From assembly GCF_008064635.1 (NCBI RefSeq), contig NZ_VRYZ01000006.1, forward strand, positions 326,148-390,147: DNA of 64,000 nt. The letters run 5' to 3'. The position numbers and the translations under genes are program-made. Positions 17,440-25,985 of this stretch are shown here, piece by piece. The number at the start of each line of letters is the position of its first letter. The first letter of the stretch is position 1. The DNA is from Parahaliea aestuarii (GTDB lineage: Bacteria; Pseudomonadota; Gammaproteobacteria; Pseudomonadales; Halieaceae). The notes under the pieces are model-generated. The model was not told where the DNA came from and did no database searches. It was given only the letters and a program-made list of their open reading frames with translations.

Positions 17440-18390
17440 CTATCCGGAACTTCTGACAGCCTTGCGCTCCAGGTTGAGAATCGTGAAATCCACTTCATCC
17501 GGGCGCACTTCTTCACCGCATTGATCGCACACAACCCGGCCTTGCAGGGCGTGGCCACAGGCCGTGTGGGTCAACTCCATCGGCGGGCCAGCGCCGTCCG
17601 GATCGCACCAGCGGTCACCCCACTGCAGTACGGTGAGGAACCAGGGAAAGAGATCCCAGCCCTTGTCGGTGAGAAAATACTCGTGGCGCAGCGGGCGCTG
17701 CTGATAGGGCCGGGTTTCGAAAATCCCCTGCTCCACCAGGAAGCGCATGCGGTCCGCGAGGATATTGGTGGCCACCGGCAATTCCCGGCGAAACTCGTCA
17801 AAACGGTGAAGATCGTGAAAGGCCAGTGCAATCACATTGGCCGTCCAGCGATCGCCCACCAGGTTCACCAAGTTGCGGTAGACATGCCGCTCACTGGGAA
17901 TGGCATCGGCTGACAGGGAGGAGCGGCGGCGCACTTTCTTGTCGCGCACGTCGCGGGTTGCCCCCGGTCCCGGCTGAAAACTCACATCGCGCCCATCGAC
18001 AGCGCCGTGACAGTGACCGCACGTCATCAGCGGCTCGAAGCGCTTGCCACAGTTGCGATGCACCAGCCTTACCGCCTGGATATCCGGGGTGTCGTAGTAG
18101 CGGTCCTCCCACGCCACCGCCATCAGGGCGTTGTGATAGAGGTCCACCGATTTGTGCGTCAGGTGGTAGCTGGGATGGCGCGCACCGCCGCGCCGCCGCA
18201 AACAGTCGTGATCCTGCAACCATTTGAGGCGGTCCGACAGGACGCCACGGGAAATACCGGTTTCCTGCAAAATACCGCCAAAGGAGTTAATCCCCCAGAA
18301 CACTTCCTGCAGGATCAGCAGACACCACTTGTCCCCTATCTGGTCCAGCGCCCGGTTGATGGAGCTGGCGCGTGTTGTCAATTCAGTCAT
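17440..18390 (-). CDS. Tandem HxlR-type transcription regulator with two zinc-knuckle motifs
   Basis: The 316-aa protein holds two HxlR winged-helix domains in one chain (about residues 10-95 and 170-255), each with the familiar IGDKWCLLIL or VGDRWTANVI helix and a wing ending in YHLTHKS or EYFLTDKG. Each is followed by the same HxxC-x9-CxxC pattern (H111, C114, C124, C127 and H275, C278, C288, C291), likely binding zinc. HxlR proteins usually act as dimers of single-domain chains of about 110 aa, so this is an internal dimer. It probably controls the surrounding catabolic operons. ATG 18390 is chosen at the domain start. Confidence 0.85.
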   Translation of the reverse strand: MTELTTRASSINRALDQIGDKWCLLILQEVFWGINSFGGILQETGISRGVLSDRLKWLQDHDCLRRRGGARHPSYHLTHKSVDLYHNALMAVAWEDRYYDTPDIQAVRLVHRNCGKRFEPLMTCGHCHGAVDGRDVSFQPGPGATRDVRDKKVRRRSSLSADAIPSERHVYRNLVNLVGDRWTANVIALAFHDLHRFDEFRRELPVATNILADRMRFLVEQGIFETRPYQQRPLRHEYFLTDKGWDLFPWFLTVLQWGDRWCDPDGAGPPMELTHTACGHALQGRVVCDQCGEEVRPDEVDFTILNLERKAVRSSG

Positions 18391-18483
18391 AAAGCCACCC
18401 GGCAACAACAAGCGGCTATTGTGCCCAATGCCGGCATCGAATTCATACCGGCAAAAGGGCGAAGGGCTGCAGCGACTGGAACG

Positions 18484-20805
18484 TCAAAAGTTCTTGGTCA
18501 CCGTGAGTCCGTAAGTGCGCGGAGCCATGTAAAACTCCGATGTCACACCGGTGGGGTCCACAATAAGGTTGGACAGAACCAGTTCGTCGGTGAGGTTTTT
18601 ACCCCACAGGTCGATGGTCAGGCTGGTGTCGGCGCTGGTCCAGCCCACACTGGCATCCAGCAGGCCCTCGGCCGGCTGCGCTTCCCGTTCACGATTCTGC
18701 GGGCCGAGGAAGTATTCGTCCTTCCAGCTGTAGGTTGCCCCGAAGTCCAGTGCCGCACCACCGTTCAGCGGCCAGCGATAGTTTGCGCTCACGGTATAGG
18801 CCTGCTCCGGTGCATAGGCCAGGTTGTTGCCGGACAGGTCGAGCCCGTTGGAATTGACGAACTCATCGTAGGTCGCGTCGTTCCAGCTGTAGCTTGCGCT
18901 CAGCGTCAGGTTCTCCACCGGTATGACATCGAAGGAAGCCTCGATACCCTCCGAGACCGCCTGCGCGTTCAGCAGGGTCAGCAGGAACAGGCTGTTCAGC
19001 TCAAACACCTGCAGGTCTTCGTAATCCATATCGAAATAGGACAGGTTGAACTGCAGGCGGTTGTCCCACCAGTTGGATTTCATGCCCACTTCACGATTGG
19101 TCACGAACTCGGGATCCACCGCCTGTGCCGCAACAGAAGGCAGGTTGGTCTGGGACTGGAAGGCACCGCTCTTGTAGCCTTCGGAATACGTAGCATAGAG
19201 CATCATCCCGTCCCAGGGGTGCCATGCGACCGACAGTTTCTGGGTCACTTTCGACCAGGAATCGCTGGCCGACACCGGCGCAGCAAATTCCGGCAGAATC
19301 AGCGGAACCCCGGAAGGCGTGGTGCCCAGGAGGTCGAGGGCATTCTGGGTAATGTCTTTCTCGTCCTCCGCCCAGCGCAGGCCGTAGGTCAGCGTCAGTT
19401 GTTCGGTAATATGCCAATCGGCCTGGCCGTAAACAGCCGTGCTCTTGGTGGTATTGTCCTGGGTGAACAGCACATCCCCGGTTCCGGCCAGTCCGAGCCC
19501 CTGTAGCAGGGTGCTGTACTGCGTGTAGAACTCTTCCTCGCGTTCGACATCTTCCTCCATGTAGAACGCGCCGAGCAGCCAGTTGAAGCGATCCGTACTG
19601 CCGGCCAGGCGGAACTCCTGCGACCACTGGGAGGCCTCTTCCTCCGCCGCGTCAATCACGTTTTCCGGCCCGGTGAACGAACCGGGGGGCAGCGGCACGC
19701 CAGGCGGCGAGGGTGCGTCCAGGTCAATTAGTGGCAGGCCGGTAAGGTCGTCCAGGCTGCTGTAGTCACTGAACCGCCAGGCGGTGATGGAGGTCAGCGT
19801 GGCCACATCCATATCGTATTCAAGGCGCGCCATCAGGCCGCCGGTTTCGCGCTCCTGGGTGGTATCGAACTGGGAGGCACAGTTGCGCACGTCAGCGCGG
19901 TAGCGATCCGACATGGCGCCTTCCCAGAACGGCCCCAGCCCGGCAATCGCCTTGTCCAGGTTGCGCACGTGGCGACAGCTGCCGTTGGTCTCGTTGTCGG
20001 CGTAGTCGGCGCCCAGCAGCAGCTCTGCGTTATCGCCGATATCAAACAGCAACTGGCCGCGCGCGCTCCAGTTCTCCAGGTTTCCGATGTCATCGCCGCC
20101 GTTGGCGGCACCGATGCTCCCGTCTATCAACTTGCTCGACGAGAAGTCACCCATACTGGCGATCTCATCGGCGGTAATCACGTTCTTGCCGAAGCCGTCG
20201 CGTTCGCGCCAGGAAAAGACCAGTTTCCCCGCCGTACTCTCGCTCAGGGGGCCAGACGCGAGCCCCTGCAGATGCAGCAGACCGTCGCTACCCAACGAAC
20301 CGCGCACTCGCAGTTCATTCTCCTGGGAGGGGCGGCTGGTCACGATATTGACCGCGCCACCGTTGGTATTCTTCCCGTACAGCGTTCCCTGCGGACCGCG
20401 CAGTATTTCAATACGCTCCAGGTCGAACAGATCGAAGCCGATGCCGCCCGTGCGGCCAATGTAGACTTCGTCGATGAATACGCCCACCGCGGGATCGGAA
20501 GCCGCGGAATCGGAGCTGTTGCCAATACCGCGGATGTAAATACGCGGCTCACCGACATTGAACTGATTAAAGGTCAGGCCGGGCGTGCGATAGGCGATAT
20601 CGTTCAGGCCCTCGATTTTGCCGACCTCGACATTGCCGCCATCCAGCGCGGCCACCGACAGGGGCACATCCTGAATACTCTGGCTGCGCTTCTCGGCGGT
20701 TACGATAACCTCTTCCAGTTGCGGTTGGGCATAGGCAGCCTGGTGCACGGCCATCGCCAGCGGAAGGAGCGCGGTTGCGGGCGCGCGGAACAGTGCTTTT
20801 TTCAT
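18484..20805 (-). CDS. TonB-dependent outer-membrane receptor
   Basis: This 773-aa receptor has a signal peptide ending near AYAQ, a TonB box (EEVIVTA, about residues 31-37), a plug with IEILRGPQGTLYGKNTNGG, and a barrel ending in KNF with the expected C-terminal Phe. It should carry the pathway's substrate across the outer membrane. It lies between the carotenoid-oxygenase-like gene (71 bases upstream) and the HxlR regulator, all on the same strand, which suggests one uptake-cleavage-regulation unit. It is distinct from the receptor at 2.2-4.5 kb. The ligand is unknown. Confidence 0.92.
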   Translation of the reverse strand: MKKALFRAPATALLPLAMAVHQAAYAQPQLEEVIVTAEKRSQSIQDVPLSVAALDGGNVEVGKIEGLNDIAYRTPGLTFNQFNVGEPRIYIRGIGNSSDSAASDPAVGVFIDEVYIGRTGGIGFDLFDLERIEILRGPQGTLYGKNTNGGAVNIVTSRPSQENELRVRGSLGSDGLLHLQGLASGPLSESTAGKLVFSWRERDGFGKNVITADEIASMGDFSSSKLIDGSIGAANGGDDIGNLENWSARGQLLFDIGDNAELLLGADYADNETNGSCRHVRNLDKAIAGLGPFWEGAMSDRYRADVRNCASQFDTTQERETGGLMARLEYDMDVATLTSITAWRFSDYSSLDDLTGLPLIDLDAPSPPGVPLPPGSFTGPENVIDAAEEEASQWSQEFRLAGSTDRFNWLLGAFYMEEDVEREEEFYTQYSTLLQGLGLAGTGDVLFTQDNTTKSTAVYGQADWHITEQLTLTYGLRWAEDEKDITQNALDLLGTTPSGVPLILPEFAAPVSASDSWSKVTQKLSVAWHPWDGMMLYATYSEGYKSGAFQSQTNLPSVAAQAVDPEFVTNREVGMKSNWWDNRLQFNLSYFDMDYEDLQVFELNSLFLLTLLNAQAVSEGIEASFDVIPVENLTLSASYSWNDATYDEFVNSNGLDLSGNNLAYAPEQAYTVSANYRWPLNGGAALDFGATYSWKDEYFLGPQNREREAQPAEGLLDASVGWTSADTSLTIDLWGKNLTDELVLSNLIVDPTGVTSEFYMAPRTYGLTVTKNF

Positions 20806-20876
20806 GTAAGCCTCTCGTTTAACTTTATGGATTATAGGTGGGGCTATTTACGGCCAAACGGCGGCAAGCCGGGGGC

Positions 20877-22406
20877 CTACCTTCCGCTTAGCGGGTAGAG
20901 TTCTTCTCCTCGCGCCCAGGTCGCATGAAAACCAAAGGGAACCCGCTGCGGCAGACGAACACGCGCCACGGGCCCCGTTTCGATATCGGTGGCGTCGAAG
21001 ACCAGGCAATGGGACTGCCAGTTCTTGCTGTCGGTGACCAGGGTGATGACGTAGCCGTCGTCTTCCGGATCAGCGGCGGTTGCGCCGCGGCGCGGGGCGT
21101 AGACCGCCTCGCTCCCGAACACACCCGGGCCGTAATCCCACTGCCAGCGACGACCGCTGTCGTTGTCGTACTTCACCAGCCCGGTAAAGCGCAGGGTATA
21201 GCCGCCTTCGTGGTGCAGGGGGATACGCTGGTGATAGGCGTAGCGGCCCTTGATCCCCATGTAGAGCGGGTTGGTCTTGTTGAACTCGGTATTGAGGTCG
21301 TCGATATCCCCCTCGCGCACTTCGCCCGTGCGCAGGTTGAAGGCCCAGCGGTAGTTGTTGGCCTCCAGGCGCATGTAGGCCAGCATCGAGGCCAGATCGC
21401 CCTCGCCGGGCTGGGCAGCGGGCATCGGGTTGATCGAGCGGCAGCCATCCATGAACAGCCAGTCGCCCTCTTCCCAGCAGTTGCTGGTGTGCAGGATGTA
21501 GCCGGGTTCGCACTCGAACCAGCGCACGTCGCTACCGGAGCCAAAGCGCGGTATCACGCCAAAGCGAATCGGCATGTCGCGGTGGAAGGTCAGCACGCGA
21601 TAGCCGTGCCGGCGCAGCACATTCATATCGTGGAAGAACGGCAGGTCGTGCAGCACGGTGTAATTGCGGCTGACGCCAATATCGTGGGGCAGGCGCGGCC
21701 CGGGCAGATCGATGGCCACCTCGTGCAGCAGGCGGCCGCGCGCATCGGCCACGCCGTAGGTCATGTAGGGGGGCTCGTTGCCGTAGTCGAAAAACAGCAG
21801 CTCGCCTGTTGCCGGGTCAACCTTGGAGTGGGCGGACATGCGACGCTTGTCGCGCCCCTCCAGCTCAAAGTAACCGCGGGTACCAAGGTCGTGAGCATCC
21901 ACCCGGTAGGGGTGGCCGGCGTTGTACCACAGGCTCATCAGGGAGCCGTCGAAGAAAAACACGTCGGTGTTGGAGGTGTCCTTGATACCAAAGGGCGACA
22001 GCTCGTAATCGAAGGGCCCCATAACGCCGGGCGAAATGGAGCGCCCGTCCCGCAGCTCACTGTGGCGCGCAAGGGTTTCCACATAGCGGTTGCGGTAGCG
22101 CGCCCGGCCCTCGTGGAAGTAAACGCCGTGGATCATGCCGTCGCCATCGAAGGGGTGGTGGCGATTCTTCGGCTCGAAGCGCGGGTTGGGACCGTTGCGG
22201 AAATAGGCGCCGCACAGGTCCGCGGGCAGCTCGCCCTCCACCTGCAAATCCCCGACATCCACCTCTGCGTTCACCGGCGCATAAGCGCCGTGCAGGTAAG
22301 GATTGTCGAGCTTGTAAATCCAGGGCTGGGTGTTATCGAACTCGGCGACACCGCCAATGCACTGCTCGACGGACGGGTATTCGGTGATTCGGCTCAGGGG
22401 CTGCAT
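20877..22406 (-). CDS. Carotenoid/stilbene cleavage dioxygenase family protein
   Basis: This 509-aa non-haem iron oxygenase belongs to the RPE65/lignostilbene-dioxygenase family. The four His ligands of the seven-bladed propeller can be placed at MSAHSKVD, VLHDLPFFHD, ILHTSNCWEE and the C-terminal FGFHATW. FRNGPNPRFEP and HPFDGDGMIHG are further family stretches near the N-terminus. It cleaves a C=C bond with O2 into two carbonyls; substrates in the family include carotenoids, apocarotenoids, stilbenes and isoeugenol. Here, with a PaaN-like aldehyde dehydrogenase and CoA enzymes around it, aldehyde products would be oxidised and degraded. ATG 22406 is preceded by GGGAG. The exact substrate is not readable. 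Confidence 0.9.
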   Translation of the reverse strand: MQPLSRITEYPSVEQCIGGVAEFDNTQPWIYKLDNPYLHGAYAPVNAEVDVGDLQVEGELPADLCGAYFRNGPNPRFEPKNRHHPFDGDGMIHGVYFHEGRARYRNRYVETLARHSELRDGRSISPGVMGPFDYELSPFGIKDTSNTDVFFFDGSLMSLWYNAGHPYRVDAHDLGTRGYFELEGRDKRRMSAHSKVDPATGELLFFDYGNEPPYMTYGVADARGRLLHEVAIDLPGPRLPHDIGVSRNYTVLHDLPFFHDMNVLRRHGYRVLTFHRDMPIRFGVIPRFGSGSDVRWFECEPGYILHTSNCWEEGDWLFMDGCRSINPMPAAQPGEGDLASMLAYMRLEANNYRWAFNLRTGEVREGDIDDLNTEFNKTNPLYMGIKGRYAYHQRIPLHHEGGYTLRFTGLVKYDNDSGRRWQWDYGPGVFGSEAVYAPRRGATAADPEDDGYVITLVTDSKNWQSHCLVFDATDIETGPVARVRLPQRVPFGFHATWARGEELYPLSGR

Positions 22407-22479
22407 AGCTGACTCCCTCATTGTTATCGGGTTGGTGGCCCGCTGGTGCCGGGCCGCTGGCTCACAGAACCAGCCATTC

Positions 22480-22529
22480 AATACTTGCTTGCGTAACAAG
22501 ACCAAAGCATATAGTCTATTTACAAAAGT
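22480..22529. promoter_or_regulatory. Paired operator-like motifs in the divergent promoter
   Basis: AATACTTGC, then TTGCGTAACAAGACCA (to 22504), repeats the motif seen at 17403-17423 with a TTGC duplication. A second, inverted and weaker copy runs 22507-22529 (GCATATAGTCTATTTACAAA plus AGT). The pair lies between the divergent cleavage-oxygenase and DUF1295 genes, so it could control both directions. Confidence 0.45.
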
Positions 22530-22558
22530 GACAAGCATAAAAATGTTGCGGAGCACCG

Positions 22559-23353
22559 ATGGACTATCCCGCCCTGTTGTTCGCCACTGCCGCCTTTGCT
22601 TTCGGTGCAGTGCTGTTGCTGTGGCTACTGAGCATCCCCCTGCGTGACGTGAGCATCATCGATATGGCCTTTGCCGGCATTCTGGCGGGGATCGGCGTGC
22701 TGGCCTTCGTCCTCGCCGGCACCATTGCTCCCCTGCAGCTGATGCTGCTGGGAATGGTGCTGGCCTGGGCGCTGCGCATGAGCTGGCACCTGCTGCGGCG
22801 CAACTGGGGCCACGGCGAAGACCCGCGCTACGCCAGGCTGCGCAGCTGGGTCGACAACGAGCGGGCCTTTATCTGGCTGAGTCTGCGACAGGTCTTTCTG
22901 CTGCAGGGCGTCGTCATCTGGCTGGTGGCCCTGCCGCTGCAGGTCGGCATGCTGGCCCCCGCAGGTATGACCCCCGGCGCGCTGGCCTGGGCAGGCTTTG
23001 CCCTGTGGGCCCTGGGGCTGGCCTGCGAAAGCATCGCCGACCATCAGCTGACCCGCATTCGTGCCGATCCGTCAAAACGCGGCACCGTACTGGACACCGG
23101 CCTGTGGCGCTATTCCCGCCACCCCAACTATTTTGGCGAACTCTGCGTGTGGTGGGGCATCTTCCTGGTGGCCTGCGAGGCACCCTGGGGTTTCGCCACC
23201 GTTATCGGCCCGCTGGCCTACAGCTACCTGGTGATCAACATCACCGGCCAGCGCACCCTGGACAAGAAAATGGCGCGTGAAAAGCCCGCCTACAAGCACT
23301 ACATGGAATCGACCAGTGGACTTATCCCCCTGCCGCCACGCCGCAGGGCCTGA
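22559..23353 (+). CDS. DUF1295 membrane protein (steroid 5-alpha-reductase-like)
   Basis: This 264-aa polytopic inner-membrane protein belongs to the DUF1295 group, related to the C-terminal domain of steroid 5-alpha reductases and methyltransferases of the ICMT fold. The signature LWRYSRHPNYFGELCVWWG lies near residue 182, followed by VINITGQRTLDKKMAREKPA. About six or seven hydrophobic helices are visible. The family's reaction is not settled: NADPH-dependent reduction of an enone is likely for the fold, but unproven. GGAG precedes ATG 22559. It is the first gene of the rightward catabolic operon. Confidence 0.82.
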   Translation: MDYPALLFATAAFAFGAVLLLWLLSIPLRDVSIIDMAFAGILAGIGVLAFVLAGTIAPLQLMLLGMVLAWALRMSWHLLRRNWGHGEDPRYARLRSWVDNERAFIWLSLRQVFLLQGVVIWLVALPLQVGMLAPAGMTPGALAWAGFALWALGLACESIADHQLTRIRADPSKRGTVLDTGLWRYSRHPNYFGELCVWWGIFLVACEAPWGFATVIGPLAYSYLVINITGQRTLDKKMAREKPAYKHYMESTSGLIPLPPRRRA

Positions 23354-23383
23354 CTCCGCAGCAGCACCAAACGGAACCTTGCT

Positions 23384-24313
23384 ATGACCGACACTCCCGA
23401 GTTCTCCCTGTCCCGCCTGCGCATCCCGGCCTTTCAGGCGCCCATGTTCCTGCAGTCCGGCCCGGACATGGTGATCGCCGCCTGCAAGGCCGGCATGGTG
23501 GGCAGTTTCCCGTCGCTCAATACCCGCACTACCGAACAGCTCGAGGAATGGCTGCAACGCATCACCGCAGAACTCGACCCGGCCACCGACGCCCCCTGGG
23601 CCATCAACCTGATGATGCACCGCTCCAACGCGCGCCGCGACGAAGACCTGGCACTGGCGGTGAAGTACCGCGCCCCCATCGTTATCTCCGCCCTGGGCAG
23701 CCCGCGGGATGCGGTGGAAGCGGTGCACAGTTACGGCGGCAGTATCTATGCCGATGTCATCAATGTGTCCTTCGCCCGCAAGGCCATTGCGGCGGGCGTC
23801 GACGGTCTGGTGCTGGTGGCGGCTGGCGCCGGCGGCCACACCGGCCAGCTGTCCGGCTTTGCCTTTGTGGAGGAAGTGCGTCGCTTCTGGGACGGCCCCA
23901 TCGTGCTCGGCGGCGGTATTTCCTCGGGCCGGGCCATCCGCGCGGCGGAAGTACTCGGTGCCACCTACGCCTACCTTGGCACGCGATTCATCGCGACCAA
24001 CGAAAGCATGGCGGTCGACGAATACAAGCAGATGCTGGTTGCCGCGAGCGGGGAGGACATCATCTGCTCGGACGCCCTGACCGGCGTCAAGGCCAACTGG
24101 CTGCGCGGCAGTCTCGTGCAGGCGGGCTATGATCCAGAGAACATGCCGGCCTCTGGTGATATCGATATCACCCGTTCAGCCGGCGACAGCAAACGCTGGC
24201 GCGATGTCTGGGCCGCGGGCCAGGGGGCCGGCGCCATTGACGAGATTCTGCCGGTGGCTGAACTGGTGGAACGCCTGGTCAGCGAATACCGCGCAACCTG
24301 TGAGGGACAATAA
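23384..24313 (+). CDS. Nitronate monooxygenase-like FMN protein
   Basis: This 309-aa TIM-barrel flavoprotein is of the 2-nitropropane dioxygenase / nitronate monooxygenase family. Visible elements are IPAFQAPMFL at the first strand, AGMVGSFPSLN, the glycine motif GAGGHTGQLSGFAF, and the FMN phosphate site IVLGGGISSGRAI with YLGTRFIATNES. Many members do not act on nitronates but serve as enoyl reductases or unknown oxidases in CoA pathways, so this label is structural. It lies 30 bases after DUF1295 and 1 base before the ligase gene, clearly within one operon. Confidence 0.85.
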   Translation: MTDTPEFSLSRLRIPAFQAPMFLQSGPDMVIAACKAGMVGSFPSLNTRTTEQLEEWLQRITAELDPATDAPWAINLMMHRSNARRDEDLALAVKYRAPIVISALGSPRDAVEAVHSYGGSIYADVINVSFARKAIAAGVDGLVLVAAGAGGHTGQLSGFAFVEEVRRFWDGPIVLGGGISSGRAIRAAEVLGATYAYLGTRFIATNESMAVDEYKQMLVAASGEDIICSDALTGVKANWLRGSLVQAGYDPENMPASGDIDITRSAGDSKRWRDVWAAGQGAGAIDEILPVAELVERLVSEYRATCEGQ

Positions 24314-24314
24314 A

Positions 24315-25982
24315 ATGAAAACCAGCACACCCGAACGTATCCGCGAATATACCAACCGAGGGTTCTGGGGGCACGATACCCTGCACGGCCTGCTGGCCAA
24401 TTGCGCCCGATCCCGCGCGGAGCAGTTGGCGGTGGCGGACCAGCCCAACAAGGCGGACCTTTGTGGCATCCCGCCCCGGCGCCTGAATTTCCGTGAACTG
24501 CAGCATTTCAGCGGCCGGCTGGCCAGCGAGTTGCTGGACCAGGGCATCGCGCCTGGCGACCGCCTCCTCGTGCAATTGCCCAACATCAGCGAGCTGGTGG
24601 CGCTGTACTACGCCTGCAGCCGCATCGGCGCCATCATTTCGCCGATCCCGGTGCAGTACGGCCGCCACGAGCTGCAACAGTTTGCCGCCACACTGAAACC
24701 CGCCGCCGTCATCACCCTGGCCGACTTCCGCGGTGATGACCTTGCCGCTCGCGCTGTGGCGGCGCTGGGTGACACGCCCGTGTGGACGCTCGGCGAAACC
24801 ATCTGCACGGGCGACCCCGACGCGACGTTCGACGAAGCCCGACTCGCTGCTCACCAGGATGCCCACCCCGCCGACGCCAATGACATCGTCACCATCTGCT
24901 GGACCTCGGGTACCACCGGCACCCCCAAGGGCGTACCGCGCTCCCACAACATGTGGATCGCCATCGCCCGCAACACCATGGAAGCCGGCGACTACCGGGA
25001 GGGGGAAACCCTGCTGGCGCCCTTCCCGCTGATCAACATGGCGGCCATCGGCGGCTTCCTGTTCCCCTCCGTGCTGACCGGGTCCAGTCTGGTATTGCAC
25101 CACCCGATGGACCCGCCGCTATACCTGAAGCAGCTGCAGGACGAGGGCGTCACCTTCACCATCGCCCCGCCGGCCCTGCTCAACCAGCTGGCCCACCAGC
25201 CAGCCCTTTGGGAAATGGGCGACTTCAGCGCGCTGCGGGCCTTCGGGTCGGGTTCCGTGCCACTGTCGCCGGCGATGATCGAAACCGTCGAAGGCGACTA
25301 CGGCAAGGCGATTATTAATTTCTACGGCTCCAACGAGGGCATCAGTCTGTTTTCCACGCCCGTGACGGCGCCGGGTGCGGAATACCGGGCGGCGCTGTTC
25401 CCGCGACTCGGGGTGCCCGGCATGCCCTGGCAGGGCCAGGCCCACGCCAGCACCGTGACCCGGGTCATCGACCCGGACACCGGGCGGGAAATTACCGAAC
25501 CCGGCCAGGCCGGCGAACTGTGTATCAGTGGCCCCGCCGTGTTCGACGGCTATCTCGGCCACGACGGGGAAGGCGTCTTTACCGACGACGGCCTGTTCCG
25601 CACCGGCGACCTGGTGGAGATCGCCGGCGAACCGCCGAATTACTACCGCATCGTCGGCCGCTGCAAGGACATCATCAACCGCGGCGGCATGAAGATTTCC
25701 CCCTCCGACCTGGACACCGTGCTCGAGGGCCATCCGGATCTCGCGGAGGCCGCCGTCTGCGCCTATCCCGACCCCATGCTGGGTGAAAAGATCTGCGCCT
25801 GCGTGGTGCCGGCCGCGGGTGCCAAGGCGCCGACACTGGAATCTCTGGCTGCCTGGTTGCTGGAACGCGGTGTCGCAAAGTTCAAGCTGCCCGAACGTAT
25901 CGAGGTACTCGATGCCCTGCCGCGCAATCCGGTGGGCAAGGTGGTGCGCGGAGACCTGCAGCAACTGATCACAGAGGACTGA
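24315..25982 (+). CDS. AMP-forming acyl-CoA synthetase (second)
   Basis: This adenylate-forming ligase has 555 aa. Motifs are ICWTSGTTGTPKGVPRSH near residue 193, FYGSNEG, TGDLVEIAGEPPNYYRIVGR, a typical NRGGMKISPSDLD, and the terminal Lys motif PRNPVGKVVRGDL. It should activate a pathway acid with CoA. ATG 24315 lies one base after the preceding stop, with GAGGGA upstream; a longer reading frame into the previous gene is rejected. It is distinct from the ligase at 12.9-14.4 kb, so two different acids, or two steps of one route, are activated in this region. Confidence 0.92.
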   Translation: MKTSTPERIREYTNRGFWGHDTLHGLLANCARSRAEQLAVADQPNKADLCGIPPRRLNFRELQHFSGRLASELLDQGIAPGDRLLVQLPNISELVALYYACSRIGAIISPIPVQYGRHELQQFAATLKPAAVITLADFRGDDLAARAVAALGDTPVWTLGETICTGDPDATFDEARLAAHQDAHPADANDIVTICWTSGTTGTPKGVPRSHNMWIAIARNTMEAGDYREGETLLAPFPLINMAAIGGFLFPSVLTGSSLVLHHPMDPPLYLKQLQDEGVTFTIAPPALLNQLAHQPALWEMGDFSALRAFGSGSVPLSPAMIETVEGDYGKAIINFYGSNEGISLFSTPVTAPGAEYRAALFPRLGVPGMPWQGQAHASTVTRVIDPDTGREITEPGQAGELCISGPAVFDGYLGHDGEGVFTDDGLFRTGDLVEIAGEPPNYYRIVGRCKDIINRGGMKISPSDLDTVLEGHPDLAEAAVCAYPDPMLGEKICACVVPAAGAKAPTLESLAAWLLERGVAKFKLPERIEVLDALPRNPVGKVVRGDLQQLITED

Positions 25983-25985
25983 GCC

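Noticed and set aside
18007..19506. Rightward 499-codon frame opposite the HxlR and TonB receptor genes
   Set aside because: No start context or domain, and the opposite strand encodes two well-supported proteins.
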